A DNA stretch of 64,000 nt from Aerosticca soli (lineage in GTDB: Bacteria > Pseudomonadota > Gammaproteobacteria > Xanthomonadales > Rhodanobacteraceae): positions 1,635,001-1,699,000 of the forward strand of contig NZ_AP018560.1 of assembly GCF_003967035.1 (NCBI RefSeq). The letters are read 5' to 3'. The translations under genes were made by a program, and so were the position numbers. Shown here piece after piece: positions 27,087-36,074 of the stretch (its first letter is position 1; the number at the start of each line of letters is the position of its first letter). Under the pieces are notes generated by a model. The model ran no database searches and had not been told where the DNA came from. It was given only the letters and a program-made list of their open reading frames with translations.

Positions 27087-27872
27087 ATGACCGATTTGAC
27101 GGATTTGCGGCGCCTCTTCGCGGGGCTCGTGCTTGCCGGCGTGCCGTTCGCGGCCACATGGGCTGCCGATGACGCGGCACCGAGTTACGCCCTTGGCGCC
27201 GGCATGGAACGCATGCCGGCCTGGATCGGCGCGGATCACCACCGCAACCAGGCGGTGCCTTATTTCGACATCGAGTTGCCGGGCTGGGGCGAGCTGTCCA
27301 GCACCGATGGCCTCATGCTCGACCTGATCCACGACACGCCATGGCACGGCGGGCTCTACGGCAACTATCAGTGGGGCCGCACCAGCCATGCGCTCGGGCC
27401 GCGCCTGAAAGGCATCGTCGATCCGCTCGGCCCGCGCATCCACGGCGGCGGCTATCTGGAATATCACTTCACCGAGCACACGAGCCTCGGCGGCCATGTG
27501 AGCCACGACACCCAGGGCGCCGGCGCCTATGCGGCGCTGTACGCCGATGTCGACCTACCCTCCATCGGCTACTGGCAACACTCGCTGGAAGCACAGTGGC
27601 AAGGCATGAACGGCGCCGCGATGCGTCGCTTCTTCGGCCTGCGCCCGGCACAGGCGGCCGCGCTCGGCGTGCGCGCCTGGCAACCCGGCGCGGGTGGCGA
27701 GCAAGTGTCGCTGGAATACGATGCCTTCATGCCCACCAGCCGCCACACCGGCTTCGCACTCGCGCTCGATTACGGCAGGCTGATCGGCCCGGCCGGCAAC
27801 AGCCCGTTGGTGCAGCGCTTTGGCGCCCGCACCCAGGTCACCACCTCGATCGCCTTTCTCTATCACTTCTGA
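27087..27872 (+). CDS. MipA/OmpV family outer-membrane protein
   Basis: 261 residues with a signal peptide (about 1-26, ending TWAA). The mature part shows the MipA/OmpV signature YALGAGMERMPAWIGADHHRNQAVPYFDIEL, alternating beta-strands, and an aromatic C-terminus (FLYHF) typical of outer-membrane barrels. MipA is a scaffold for lytic transglycosylase MltA in E. coli; other members are porin-like. Divergent from the phosphatase gene with a 118-bp gap where a weak promoter could fit (TACGCT near 27050). Confidence 0.87.
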   Translation: MTDLTDLRRLFAGLVLAGVPFAATWAADDAAPSYALGAGMERMPAWIGADHHRNQAVPYFDIELPGWGELSSTDGLMLDLIHDTPWHGGLYGNYQWGRTSHALGPRLKGIVDPLGPRIHGGGYLEYHFTEHTSLGGHVSHDTQGAGAYAALYADVDLPSIGYWQHSLEAQWQGMNGAAMRRFFGLRPAQAAALGVRAWQPGAGGEQVSLEYDAFMPTSRHTGFALALDYGRLIGPAGNSPLVQRFGARTQVTTSIAFLYHF

Positions 27873-28039
27873 GCATACGAAGGCCGAGGGCGACGGGCGT
27901 CGCCAGAACTCGAGCAAGCGCGGATGGAGTCAACGCCGCCTGCCTGGACGGGGGCTCCGACAAGAATCCAAGGGCGCAAGCCCTCGAGGGCGCATGGAGC
28001 GCGGCTCGGGCGACGTGTACCCGCGTCCCAGACAAGCCA

Positions 28040-28570
28040 CTAAAGATCCTTGGCCAGCACTTCGAAACGCAGATCGTCACGCAGGGGAATGCCGAAGCGC
28101 TCGTCCCCGTAGGGAAAGGGCTTGAGCACACCGGTGCGACGATAGCCGCGGCGGCTGTACCAGGCGATGAGCTCCTCGCGCTGCACGATCACGGTCATGC
28201 CGATCTGCCGGCAGCCCCAGTCCTCGCGCGCCCGGCGCTCGGCCTCGGCCAGGACGCGGCTGCCGACACCGTCGCCCTGCACGAGCGGATCGACGGCAAA
28301 CATGCCGAAATAGGCGCTGTCGTCGTGCTGCTCCAGCTGACAGCTGGCGATCAGACGCCCGTCGCGCTCGGCAAGGATGATGCAGGCCGATGGCCGGGCG
28401 ATGATCGAGGCCACCTCGTCCGCATCGGTGCGCTGGCCGTCCAGAAGGTCCGATTCGGTAGTCCAGCCACGGCGGCCGGAATCACCGCGATAGGCCGATT
28501 GCACCAGCGCGACGATCGCATCGATGTCGCCCGGGCCGGCGAGTCGAAAATGCAAGGGTCCGTTTGTCAT
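28040..28570 (-). CDS. GNAT family N-acetyltransferase
   Basis: 176 residues, one GNAT domain. The acetyl-CoA site is MFAVDPLVQGDGVGSRVLAEAE, and the C-terminal region is IAWYSRRGYRRTGVLKPFP. Substrate unknown. The start at 28570 is supported by the N-terminal PLHFRLAGPGDIDAIVALV. It ends in a 167-bp convergent gap after the MipA gene, with no obvious terminator, and lies 42 bp downstream of holB on the same strand. Confidence 0.9.
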   Translation of the reverse strand: MTNGPLHFRLAGPGDIDAIVALVQSAYRGDSGRRGWTTESDLLDGQRTDADEVASIIARPSACIILAERDGRLIASCQLEQHDDSAYFGMFAVDPLVQGDGVGSRVLAEAERRAREDWGCRQIGMTVIVQREELIAWYSRRGYRRTGVLKPFPYGDERFGIPLRDDLRFEVLAKDL

Positions 28571-28612
28571 CGCTTGATGATAACGGCGAATAAACGCGAA
28601 AGGCTGATGTCG

Positions 28613-29548
28613 TCAGTGCCAGCGGCCGAGCAGGTCGAACAGCACCAGATCGGCGCGCAGCGGACCGCGCAGCGCCTCGCGGGCACGGTTGGCCTCGTCG
28701 AACCACGCTTGCAGGGTTTCCGCATCGAGCCGGCTGGCCAGCGGCGGCGGGCTTCCGTCCGCCCGGGCGCGGGCTTCGTCGGCGGCCGCCTGGGCGGCGA
28801 ACCAGAGCCGCTGGGCCGGCTCGTCCTCCTGCCAGCGGCGTGCCACCGGCAGCGGCGTCGTCCTGCCGGCGGCGAGCGCGGCCAGATCGCCGCGCACGGC
28901 CTCGCGACGCTCGAGCGCCCCCTGCGTCGCCCAGGTCAAGGCCAGCCCTGGATTGCCACCGGCGGCGGCAAGCGCCTGCGCGGCCGCCTGCACGCCCTGG
29001 GCCTGCAGCCAGGCAAGCGCCTGCGCGGACGGCGGCAAGGAAAAATCGATCCGCTGGCAGCGGCTGCGGATGGTCGCCGGCAATCGCCACGGCGCATCGG
29101 CGACGAGCGCGATCAAGGTCTGCGGCGTGGGTTCTTCCAGTGTCTTGAGCAAGGCATTGGCGGCGGCCGCATTCATCGCGTCGGCCGGATCGAGCAGCGC
29201 CACCTGCCAGCCGCCGAACTGGCTGGCCATGGCCAGGCGCGCGCACAGCTCGCGGATCTGCTCGACCACGATTTCGCTGCGCTGCGTGCCGTCCTTGCGC
29301 AGGCCCTGGCTCACCGCGATCACGTCCGGATGGGTGCCGGCCGCGAGCAGGCGACAGCTGCGACAGACGCCGCACGGCTCGCCGTCTTCGCTTTGCTGGC
29401 ACAGCAGACCCTGCACGAAACGACGCAGGAAGTCGCGCTTGCCCAGGCCCGCCGGACCGCTCAAGAGCAGCGCATGCGGCAGGCTCTCGCGACGGCGGCG
29501 TTGCTGCAGCCGTTGCCAGGCCTCGACATGCCAGGGCGGCAGGTTCAT
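28613..29548 (-). CDS. holB: DNA polymerase III subunit delta-prime
   Basis: 311 residues from the ATG that overlaps the tmk stop by four bases. Delta-prime is the rigid stator of the clamp loader. Seen: degenerate P-loop GPAGLGKRDF, zinc cysteines (LCQ, then CGVCRSC), the sensor region NALLKTLEEPTPQTLIALV and the SRC motif TIRSRCQRI. In most gammaproteobacteria holB follows tmk, as here. The frame extends upstream through tmk, but that part is antisense-frame noise. Confidence 0.95.
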   Translation of the reverse strand: MNLPPWHVEAWQRLQQRRRRESLPHALLLSGPAGLGKRDFLRRFVQGLLCQQSEDGEPCGVCRSCRLLAAGTHPDVIAVSQGLRKDGTQRSEIVVEQIRELCARLAMASQFGGWQVALLDPADAMNAAAANALLKTLEEPTPQTLIALVADAPWRLPATIRSRCQRIDFSLPPSAQALAWLQAQGVQAAAQALAAAGGNPGLALTWATQGALERREAVRGDLAALAAGRTTPLPVARRWQEDEPAQRLWFAAQAAADEARARADGSPPPLASRLDAETLQAWFDEANRAREALRGPLRADLVLFDLLGRWH

Positions 29549-30183
29549 CGGCCGGCCTCGCGCAACAGCGGTTCGAGTGCCCGGGTCGCCGCCGCCAGCA
29601 CCTCCTCGGCCGGTCGACCGGCATCGAGCCGCCGGAAGCGCGCCGGTTCGGCCGCCGCGCGCGCCGCGTAGGCCGCCCGCACCCGCTCGAAGAAGGCATC
29701 GGCTTCGCCCTCGATGCGGTCGCTCGCGCCGCGTCCTGCGGCGCGCACCCTGCCGGCCGCGACCGGCAAGTCGAGCAACAGGGTGAGATCGGGCACCAGA
29801 CCGTTGCAGGTCCATGCCTCCAGCTGGGCGATGCGCTCGTATGGCTGCCCGCGACCGCCGCCCTGGTAGGCATAGCTGGCATCGACGAAGCGATCACACA
29901 GCACCCACTGGCCCGCCGCGAGCGCAGGCCCGATCGATTCGCGCACCAGCTGGGCGCGGGCGGCGAACATCAGCAGCAGCTCGCTTTCCGCGCACATGCC
30001 GCGCAGGGCCGGATCGAGCACGATCGCACGCACCGCCTCGCCGAGCGCGGTCCCGCCGGGTTCGCGCGCGAGCACCGGCGTGATGCCGTGGCGCAGGAGA
30101 TGTTCGCGCAGGCCGGCGATGAGGGTGCTCTTGCCCGCGCCCTCGCCGCCTTCCAGGGTAATGAAACGTCCGCGCACGGTCAT
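29545..30183 (-). CDS. tmk: Thymidylate kinase
   Basis: 212 residues. Makes dTDP from dTMP and ATP. P-loop GGEGAGKST, DR motif CDRFVDASYAYQGGGR and the LID region RAAGRGASDRIE are present. Start and stop overlap mltG and holB respectively by four bases, so mltG-tmk-holB is translationally coupled, the classic order. Confidence 0.97.
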   Translation of the reverse strand: MTVRGRFITLEGGEGAGKSTLIAGLREHLLRHGITPVLAREPGGTALGEAVRAIVLDPALRGMCAESELLLMFAARAQLVRESIGPALAAGQWVLCDRFVDASYAYQGGGRGQPYERIAQLEAWTCNGLVPDLTLLLDLPVAAGRVRAAGRGASDRIEGEADAFFERVRAAYAARAAAEPARFRRLDAGRPAEEVLAAATRALEPLLREAGR

Positions 30184-31214
30184 GGGCAATGCTTCAGCTG
30201 GTAACAGGCGACATGGCGATTGTGCTCGGCCAGGGTGGCGGAGAACACGTGGCTGCCGTCGCCGCGAGAGACGAAGTACAGCGCATCGCCCGGCGCCGGA
30301 TGCAGCGCCGCCACGATCGAGGCCTTGCCCGGCAGGGCGATCGGCGTCGGCGGCAGGCCGCCACGGGTGTAGGTGTTGTAGGGCGTGTCGGTGACGAGAT
30401 CGCTCTTGTGGATGTTGCCGGCATAGCTTGCGCCCATGCCGTAGATCACGCTGGGATCGGTCTGCAAGGGCATGTGTCGCTGCAGTCGGCGGATGAAGAC
30501 GCCGGCGATCTGCGCGCGCTCGTCGGCGCGGGCGGTCTCCTTCTCGACCAGCGAGGCGAGAATCAGCGCCTCGTAGGGCGTGGCCAGCGGCAAGCCAGGG
30601 TCGCGTCCCGGCCACAGTTGGTCGAGCGTCCGCTCCATCGCCGCATGGGCGCGCCGCAGCAGGGAAAGATCGCTGTCGCCCTTGAGGTAGGCATAGGTTT
30701 CCGGCAGGAAAAGTCCCTCCGGGGCCTGGCCGGGCGCGCCGATCGCCCGCATGATGCCGGCATCGTCCAGCGCCGTGCCGTCGTGCCGCAAGGCCTCGAC
30801 GCGATCGAGCGCGGCGCGCAGCTCGCGGAAGGTCCAGCCCTCGACGATGGTGAAGAAATGCTGGACCACGCGCCCGGCGGCCATGTCCTCCAGCAGCCGG
30901 CGCGGCGTGATGCCGGTGGGCAGCGCATATTCGCCGGCAAGCAGGCGTCCGCCCGCGTGCAGTTCGAGAGCGAGCAATCGCCAGTAGACCAGCGGTGCGC
31001 GAGTGGAACCGCGCCGCTGCAGCATGCCGACGATGCCGCGCAGGTTGCTGCCACGCGGCACCTCGATCGACTGGCCGGGACCGGTGGCGGCAAGCGGCGT
31101 GGCGGCGAAGCGGGTGAAGCCGTACCAGCCCCAGGCGAGGGCGACGGCCATCGCCAGCAAGACGAGCGTGATGATCGTGCGACGGACGCCGGCAGGCGGC
31201 AGGATCCGGCTCAT
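30180..31214 (-). CDS. mltG: Endolytic peptidoglycan transglycosylase MltG (YceG)
   Basis: 344 residues. One N-terminal membrane helix (about 13-32), a LysM-like segment, then the YceG domain with catalytic Glu in ILASLVEKETARADE, QTDPSVIYG and TRGGLPPTPIALPG. MltG cuts nascent glycan strands within the periplasm and so sets glycan chain length. The ATG at 31214 overlaps the pabC stop; gene order pabC-mltG-tmk-holB matches E. coli. Confidence 0.96.
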   Translation of the reverse strand: MSRILPPAGVRRTIITLVLLAMAVALAWGWYGFTRFAATPLAATGPGQSIEVPRGSNLRGIVGMLQRRGSTRAPLVYWRLLALELHAGGRLLAGEYALPTGITPRRLLEDMAAGRVVQHFFTIVEGWTFRELRAALDRVEALRHDGTALDDAGIMRAIGAPGQAPEGLFLPETYAYLKGDSDLSLLRRAHAAMERTLDQLWPGRDPGLPLATPYEALILASLVEKETARADERAQIAGVFIRRLQRHMPLQTDPSVIYGMGASYAGNIHKSDLVTDTPYNTYTRGGLPPTPIALPGKASIVAALHPAPGDALYFVSRGDGSHVFSATLAEHNRHVACYQLKHCP

Positions 31215-32038
31215 GCTTCCTCCGGCGGAAAGCCCAGGGCATGCCAATGGCGCTGCAGTTCGCGTGCGACCGGACCGGGGGCGAAGCACTGCTCGTCCCA
31301 GGCCCGCACCGGCACGATGCCGCGCACACCCGAGGTCAGGAAGATTTCGCTGGCGGTGGCGAGCTCGGCGACGGTCAGCGGCCGTTCGTCCACCGCGCGC
31401 GTCGCCAGGATCTCGGCGCGGGCCACACCGGCCACGCCGCAAAGGTCGAGCCGCGGCGTGACCAGCACGCCGTCGATCACGGCAAACAGATTGGCCATGG
31501 TGGCCGATACGACGTGGCCGCCGGCATCGAGCAGCAGACCCTCGCCGATCGACGGGTCGTCCCATTCGGCACGGGCCAGCACCTGTTCCAGACGGTTCAG
31601 GTGCTTGAGGCCGGCCAGCCGCGGCTGCGCGGCGAGACGCAAGGCGCACGTGCGCACGCGAATGCCCTCGCGCGCGGCCGGGACGGACGGCGCCGACGGC
31701 GCGAACGCGGCGACGATGCGGGTGGGCTGCACGACGGCCGGCGGCGCATAGCCGCGCGGGCCCTCGCCGCGGGTGAGCGTGATGCGCACCACGGCGGAAG
31801 GAAGGCCCGCGGCGACCTCGCGCGCCTCGCTCAGCAGGCGCGCCGGGTCGGGCGCGGGCAGTCCCAGCCGCGCGCAACCGGCAGTCAACCGTGCCATGTG
31901 ACGGCCCCACAAAGGCGCGCCATCACCGACGAAGCGCACCGTCTCGAACAGACCATCGCCATAGGCCAGCCCGCGATCAGTGGCGCCCACCATGGCGTCA
32001 CGGCAGCCATTCACCCGGATCCGCGGCGGCGTCGGCAT
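31211..32038 (-). CDS. pabC: Aminodeoxychorismate lyase
   Basis: 275 residues, fold type IV PLP enzyme releasing pyruvate from 4-amino-4-deoxychorismate to give p-aminobenzoate for folate. Features: DRGLAYGDGLFETVR, the Schiff-base Lys in GLKHLNRLEQVLAR, the Glu/Asn region SATMANLFAV and LTSGVRGIVPV. The ATG at 32038 starts one base after the pabB stop. It works directly on the product of PabB next door. Confidence 0.95.
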   Translation of the reverse strand: MPTPPRIRVNGCRDAMVGATDRGLAYGDGLFETVRFVGDGAPLWGRHMARLTAGCARLGLPAPDPARLLSEAREVAAGLPSAVVRITLTRGEGPRGYAPPAVVQPTRIVAAFAPSAPSVPAAREGIRVRTCALRLAAQPRLAGLKHLNRLEQVLARAEWDDPSIGEGLLLDAGGHVVSATMANLFAVIDGVLVTPRLDLCGVAGVARAEILATRAVDERPLTVAELATASEIFLTSGVRGIVPVRAWDEQCFAPGPVARELQRHWHALGFPPEEA

Positions 32039-32039
32039 G

Positions 32040-33389
32040 TCAGGCATCCGCTCCCAGCGCGCGCAGCAGGCCGCGCGCCTTGGCCCGGGTTTCCGCCAGC
32101 TCCGCCTCGGCGACCGAATCCACCACGATACCGGCACCGGCACGCAGGCTCACCGCCTCGCCGATCGCGGTGAAGGTACGGATCAGGATGTTGAGGTCCA
32201 TGTCGCCGTTCAAGTCGAGATAGCCCAGCGCACCGGTGTAGGCGCCGCGCGGCGCCCGCTCCAGGGCGGCGATGATCTCCATGCAGCGCACTTTCGGGCA
32301 GCCGGTGATGGTGCCGCCGGGAAACGTCGCCGCGATCGCCTGCCCCGGCGTGATGCCCTCACGCAGCCGGCCGCTCACGTTGGAGACGATGTGGTGCACG
32401 TGCGCGTAGCTCTCCACCGTCATGCATTCATCGACGCGTATCGTACCGGGCACGCACACCCGGCCCAGGTCGTTGCGCTCCAGGTCGATCAGCATCACGT
32501 GCTCGGCGCGTTCCTTCGGATGCGCCACGAGTTCGTCGATGCGCGCGGCCTCGTCCTCGCCCGGCAGGCGCGGACGGGTGCCGGCGATCGGGCGGGTCTG
32601 GGCCACGCCATCGCGCACCTCGACCAGCCGCTCTGGCGAGGAACTGACGATCGCCCAGCCCGGCTGCTGCAACAGCCCGGCGAACGGCGCCGGGTTGGCT
32701 CGACGCAGCGCGGCATAGAGCGCCGCCGGCGCGGGCGCCGCGGCATAGGTCGCGCGCCAACGCCGCGAGAGATTGACCTGGAACACGTCGCCGGCACGCA
32801 GATGGGCGTGGATGCGCGCCACGCCATCGAGAAAATCGGCCGAATCGTCTTCCGCGATTTCCATCGGCGCCGGTAGTGACATCGGCGCCGGCGTCGACGC
32901 GAGATCGGCGGCCAGCACGTCGAGCCGGTCGGCATGAGCGGCCTCGGCGACCAGCCAGGTGCAATCGCGCGCATGATCGACGATCGCCGCCACCGGACAG
33001 CGCAAGGCCAGCGCCAGCGGCAAGGCCGGCTCGTGCGGCAGCTGCAGCCGGGGTTCGAGACGTGCGGCCATCTCGTAGGCCAGGAACAGTACCCAGCCGC
33101 CGTGGAAAGGCAAGCCGTCGGCCGCAGTCGGCCGGCGTTCGCGGCGCCAGGCGGCATCGAGCGCAGCGAGAAAGTCGTCGCCGGGCACTGGCGTCCCGTC
33201 ATCGGACAGAACGCCATCGGCCGTCAAACACAGCCGCTGCTGCGGAAACCCGAACAGGAGGTCGTAGCGCGCCTGCGCGGTGCCCTGCGCCGCGCTCTGG
33301 AGCAGGGCGGGATAGCGCGCCGGCCGGGCCGCGGCCGCGGCGAGCAGATCGGGCCGTCCCGGTCGACGCCGACAGACGATGGCATCCAC
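32040..33389 (-). CDS. pabB: Aminodeoxychorismate synthase component I
   Basis: 449 residues from a GTG just after the fabF stop; another GTG at 33428 would overlap fabF by 38 bases, and neither has a strong ribosome site. Chorismate-binding enzyme: PIAGTRPRLPGEDE, DLERNDLGRV, GGTITGCPKVRCMEII and the C-terminal RAGAGIVVDSV. The PIAGT sequence in this position is characteristic of PabB, separating it from anthranilate synthase TrpE. The glutaminase PabA is not in the window. Confidence 0.93.
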   Translation of the reverse strand: MDAIVCRRRPGRPDLLAAAAARPARYPALLQSAAQGTAQARYDLLFGFPQQRLCLTADGVLSDDGTPVPGDDFLAALDAAWRRERRPTAADGLPFHGGWVLFLAYEMAARLEPRLQLPHEPALPLALALRCPVAAIVDHARDCTWLVAEAAHADRLDVLAADLASTPAPMSLPAPMEIAEDDSADFLDGVARIHAHLRAGDVFQVNLSRRWRATYAAAPAPAALYAALRRANPAPFAGLLQQPGWAIVSSSPERLVEVRDGVAQTRPIAGTRPRLPGEDEAARIDELVAHPKERAEHVMLIDLERNDLGRVCVPGTIRVDECMTVESYAHVHHIVSNVSGRLREGITPGQAIAATFPGGTITGCPKVRCMEIIAALERAPRGAYTGALGYLDLNGDMDLNILIRTFTAIGEAVSLRAGAGIVVDSVAEAELAETRAKARGLLRALGADA

Positions 33390-33390
33390 G

Positions 33391-34629
33391 TCAGAGGCGG
33401 CGGAACGCCAGCGTGCCGTTGGTGCCACCGAAGCCGAAGGAGTTGGAGATCGCGATCTCGATCCGCGCCTCGCGCGCCATGTTCGGCACGAAATCGAGAT
33501 CGCAGCCTTCGCCCGGCTCGTCCAGATTGATCGTCGGCGGCAGCACCTGGTCGCGCATGGCCAAGATGGTGAAGATCGCCTCCACCCCGCCGGCGGCGCC
33601 GAGCAGGTGTCCGGTGGTGGATTTGGTCGAGCTCATCGCCAGCTTGTAGGCATGCTCGCCGAACACTTTCTTGGCCGCCTGGACCTCGCCGAGGTCGCCG
33701 AGCGGCGTGGAGGTGCCGTGCGCGTTGATGTACTGCACCTGGGTCGGCGCGATGCCGGCATCGTCCAGCGCCGCCTGCATGCAGCGCGCGGCGCCCTCGC
33801 CGCCCTCGCTGGGCGCGGTGATGTGATAGGCGTCGCCGCTCATGCCGAAACCGATCAGCTCGGCATAGATGCGCGCCCCGCGCGCGCGGGCGTGCTCGTA
33901 CTCTTCCAGCACCAGCACGCCGGCGCCGTCGGAGAGCACGAAACCGTCGCGGTCCTTGTCCCACGGACGGCTGGCGCGGGTCGGCTCGTCGTTGCGGGTG
34001 GACATGGCCTTGGCCGAGCAGAAGCCGGCCATGGCCACGCCGGTGGTGGCGTATTCGGCGCCGCCGGCCAGCATCACGTCGGCATCGCCGTACTGGATCA
34101 TGCGCATGGCCAGGCCCAGGTTGTGGGTGGCCGTGGCGCAGGCGGTGACGCAGGCGATGTTCGGCCCCTTGATGCCGAACATGATCGACAGATGACCCGA
34201 CACCATGTTGATGATCGAGCTCGGCACAAAGAACGGCGACACGCGCCTGGGCCCTTTCTCGTGCATCTCGATGGTGGTGGCCTCGATAGTGCTCAGGCCG
34301 CCGATGCCCGCCCCCACGGCCACGCCGATACGCGCGGCGTTGTCAGGTCGCACTTCCAGCCCGGCATCGCGGATGGCCTGCACCCCCGCGGCGATGCCGT
34401 AGTGGATGAACGGGTCCATCTTCTTGACTTCCTTGGGCGCGATCCACTGCGTCGGATCGAAGTCGCGGACCTCGCCAGCGATGCGCGTCGCGTAGCCGGT
34501 GGTGTCGAAATGGGTCACCGGTCCGATGCCGCTGACGCCATCGAGGATGTTCTTCCACGCAGTGGAAAGGTCATTGCCGACCGGCGAAATGATGCCCATG
34601 CCGGTCACGACCACACGTCGTTTGCTCAT
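33391..34629 (-). CDS. fabF: 3-oxoacyl-ACP synthase II
   Basis: 412 residues. Elongating condensing enzyme of type II fatty-acid synthesis (KAS II). The Cys-His-His triad is present: nucleophile in [11 protein letters not shown], His in [11 protein letters not shown] and His in [11 protein letters not shown]; the Gly-rich end is [11 protein letters not shown]. The ATG at 34629 begins the canonical [11 protein letters not shown]. It is followed by pabB two bases on. Upstream lies acpP, separated by a 191-bp leader with a terminator-like hairpin. Confidence 0.98.
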   Translation of the reverse strand: MSKRRVVVTGMGIISPVGNDLSTAWKNILDGVSGIGPVTHFDTTGYATRIAGEVRDFDPTQWIAPKEVKKMDPFIHYGIAAGVQAIRDAGLEVRPDNAARIGVAVGAGIGGLSTIEATTIEMHEKGPRRVSPFFVPSSIINMVSGHLSIMFGIKGPNIACVTACATATHNLGLAMRMIQYGDADVMLAGGAEYATTGVAMAGFCSAKAMSTRNDEPTRASRPWDKDRDGFVLSDGAGVLVLEEYEHARARGARIYAELIGFGMSGDAYHITAPSEGGEGAARCMQAALDDAGIAPTQVQYINAHGTSTPLGDLGEVQAAKKVFGEHAYKLAMSSTKSTTGHLLGAAGGVEAIFTILAMRDQVLPPTINLDEPGEGCDLDFVPNMAREARIEIAISNSFGFGGTNGTLAFRRL

Positions 34630-34739
34630 GCTGCTGTCCTTCGAGAATGCTTGTGCGGCAATCGGACGGAAGCCACCTGCCGGCTCGCCGTCGCCTGCCG
34701 CGCCGCGTACCATACGGGATCGGACGTTACCGTACGCGT

Positions 34740-34769
34740 AAACGAAAACTGCGCCCTTGGACGGCGCAG
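34740..34769 (-). terminator. Intrinsic terminator/attenuator between acpP and fabF
   Basis: On the minus strand the arms GGCGCAG/CTGCGCC (complementary, at 34763-34769 and 34749-34755) flank a 7-nt loop and run into TTTTCGTTT. It follows the acpP stop by about 50 bases. Such a site would let abundant acpP message exceed read-through into fabF. A second, U-less hairpin (CCCGCCG/CGGCGGG) lies nearer the acpP stop. Confidence 0.6.
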
Positions 34770-34820
34770 CTTCCGAGAGGTGCCGTTGGGAAATCCCGCC
34801 GCGACACGGCGGGCCAGCGG

Positions 34821-35060
34821 TCATTCCTTGGCGTGGGCCTTGATGTAATCGACGGCCTGCTGCACGGTGGTGATCTTTTCGGCGTCCTCGTCCGGAATCT
34901 CGGTCTCGAATTCCTCTTCGAGGGCCATCACCAGCTCCACCGTGTCCAGCGAGTCGGCGCCCAGGTCGTCGACGAACGACGCATTCGGGGTGACTTCCTC
35001 TTCCTTCACGCCGAGCTGTTCGACGACGATCTTCTTGACGCGCTCTTCGATGGTGCTCAT
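34821..35060 (-). CDS. acpP: Acyl carrier protein
   Basis: 79 residues, acidic, the standard ACP size. The 4'-phosphopantetheine Ser lies in [18 protein letters not shown]. It carries growing acyl chains for FabD, FabG and FabF encoded around it. A strong GGGAGG site precedes the ATG. It has its own -10-like element and a following hairpin, fitting a separately and highly expressed gene. Confidence 0.98.
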   Translation of the reverse strand: MSTIEERVKKIVVEQLGVKEEEVTPNASFVDDLGADSLDTVELVMALEEEFETEIPDEDAEKITTVQQAVDYIKAHAKE

Positions 35061-35122
35061 GTTGCCAAACCTCCCAAGTCGATGACGTGCGCCGGTCTCA
35101 TGTCCGGCAAAAAAGTCGGCGG

Positions 35123-35128
35123 ATTGTA
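35123..35128 (-). promoter_or_regulatory. -10 element of acpP
   Basis: TACAAT on the minus strand, 63 bp before the acpP ATG and downstream of the fabG terminator. The matching -35 position reads TGGCAT, a weak match. Call rests on the hexamer and the context. Confidence 0.4.
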
Positions 35129-35239
35129 GTGGCTGACTTTAAGGGATGCCACGTTCCGCCGTGATGACGCCCAACCCCGGAAGGCCGGCGCGAAAGAGTT
35201 ATTGTCGCCGAAAACGCGCCGCCTGGCGACCCGCACTGC

Positions 35240-35264
35240 AAAAAAGCGGATGCACGTCCCGCTT
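35240..35264 (-). terminator. Intrinsic terminator after fabG
   Basis: On the minus strand AAGCGG (35259-35264) pairs with CCGCTT (35244-35249) across a 9-nt loop and continues directly into a run of T, 34 bases after the fabG stop. It separates fabD-fabG from acpP-fabF transcription. Confidence 0.6.
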
Positions 35265-35297
35265 CCTTCGCATCCAGCTCGCCCGGCGGCACCGGGC

Positions 35298-36041
35298 TCA
35301 GGGCATGTACATGCCGCCGTTGACGTGCAGGGTCTCGCCGGTGATGTAGGCGGCCGCCGGCGAGGCGAGAAAGGCCACCGCGCGGGCCACGTCAGCGGCC
35401 TCGCCCAGTCGGCCGAGCGCGATCTGGCCGAGCAGCGCCTCGCGCTGCGCCTCGCCGAGCGCCCGGGTCATGTCGGTGTCGATGAAGCCGGGCGCGACCA
35501 CGTTGACGGTGATGCCGCGCGAACCCACCTCGCGCGCCAGCGACTTGGAAAACGCGATGATGCCGGCCTTGGCCGCGGCGTAATTGGCCTGGCCCGGGTT
35601 GCCGGTGAGGCCGATCACCGAGGCGATCGAAACGATGCGGCCCTTCCTCGCCTTCATCATGCCGCGCAGCACCGCCTTGCTGGTGCGGTAGACCGAGGTG
35701 AGATTGGTGTCGATCACCGCCTGCCAGTCCTCGTCCTTCATGCGCAACAGCAGCTGGTCGCGGGTGATGCCGGCGTTGTTGACCAGGATCGACACCGACC
35801 CGAGCTCCCTGGCGACGGATTCCAGCAGCGCGTCGACGGCCGCGCCGTCGGTGACGTCGAGCACGCGCCCCTGGCCGCTATGGGTGGCGAGCCGGTGGGT
35901 GATCGCCGCGGCGCCGGCGTCGCTGGTGGCGGTACCGATCACCCGGGCGCCCTGCGCCGCCAGTTCATCGGCGATCGCCGCCCCGATGCCGCGACTGGCG
36001 CCGGTGACGAGCGCGATTTCGCCCGCGAGGGGTTGGTTCAT
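35298..36041 (-). CDS. fabG: 3-oxoacyl-ACP reductase
   Basis: 247 residues from the ATG starting MNQPLAGE; an in-frame ATG five codons earlier is less likely. NADPH-dependent short-chain dehydrogenase: TGASRGIGAAIA cofactor loop, NNAGIT, catalytic Ser in SIASVIG and YxxxK in YAAAKAGII, with the FabG end GETLHVNGGMYM. Reduces beta-ketoacyl-ACP in fatty-acid elongation. 33 bp downstream of fabD. Confidence 0.97.
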   Translation of the reverse strand: MNQPLAGEIALVTGASRGIGAAIADELAAQGARVIGTATSDAGAAAITHRLATHSGQGRVLDVTDGAAVDALLESVARELGSVSILVNNAGITRDQLLLRMKDEDWQAVIDTNLTSVYRTSKAVLRGMMKARKGRIVSIASVIGLTGNPGQANYAAAKAGIIAFSKSLAREVGSRGITVNVVAPGFIDTDMTRALGEAQREALLGQIALGRLGEAADVARAVAFLASPAAAYITGETLHVNGGMYMP

Positions 36042-36074
36042 CGCAATTGTCCTCATGACCGTAGGGAAAAGGTT

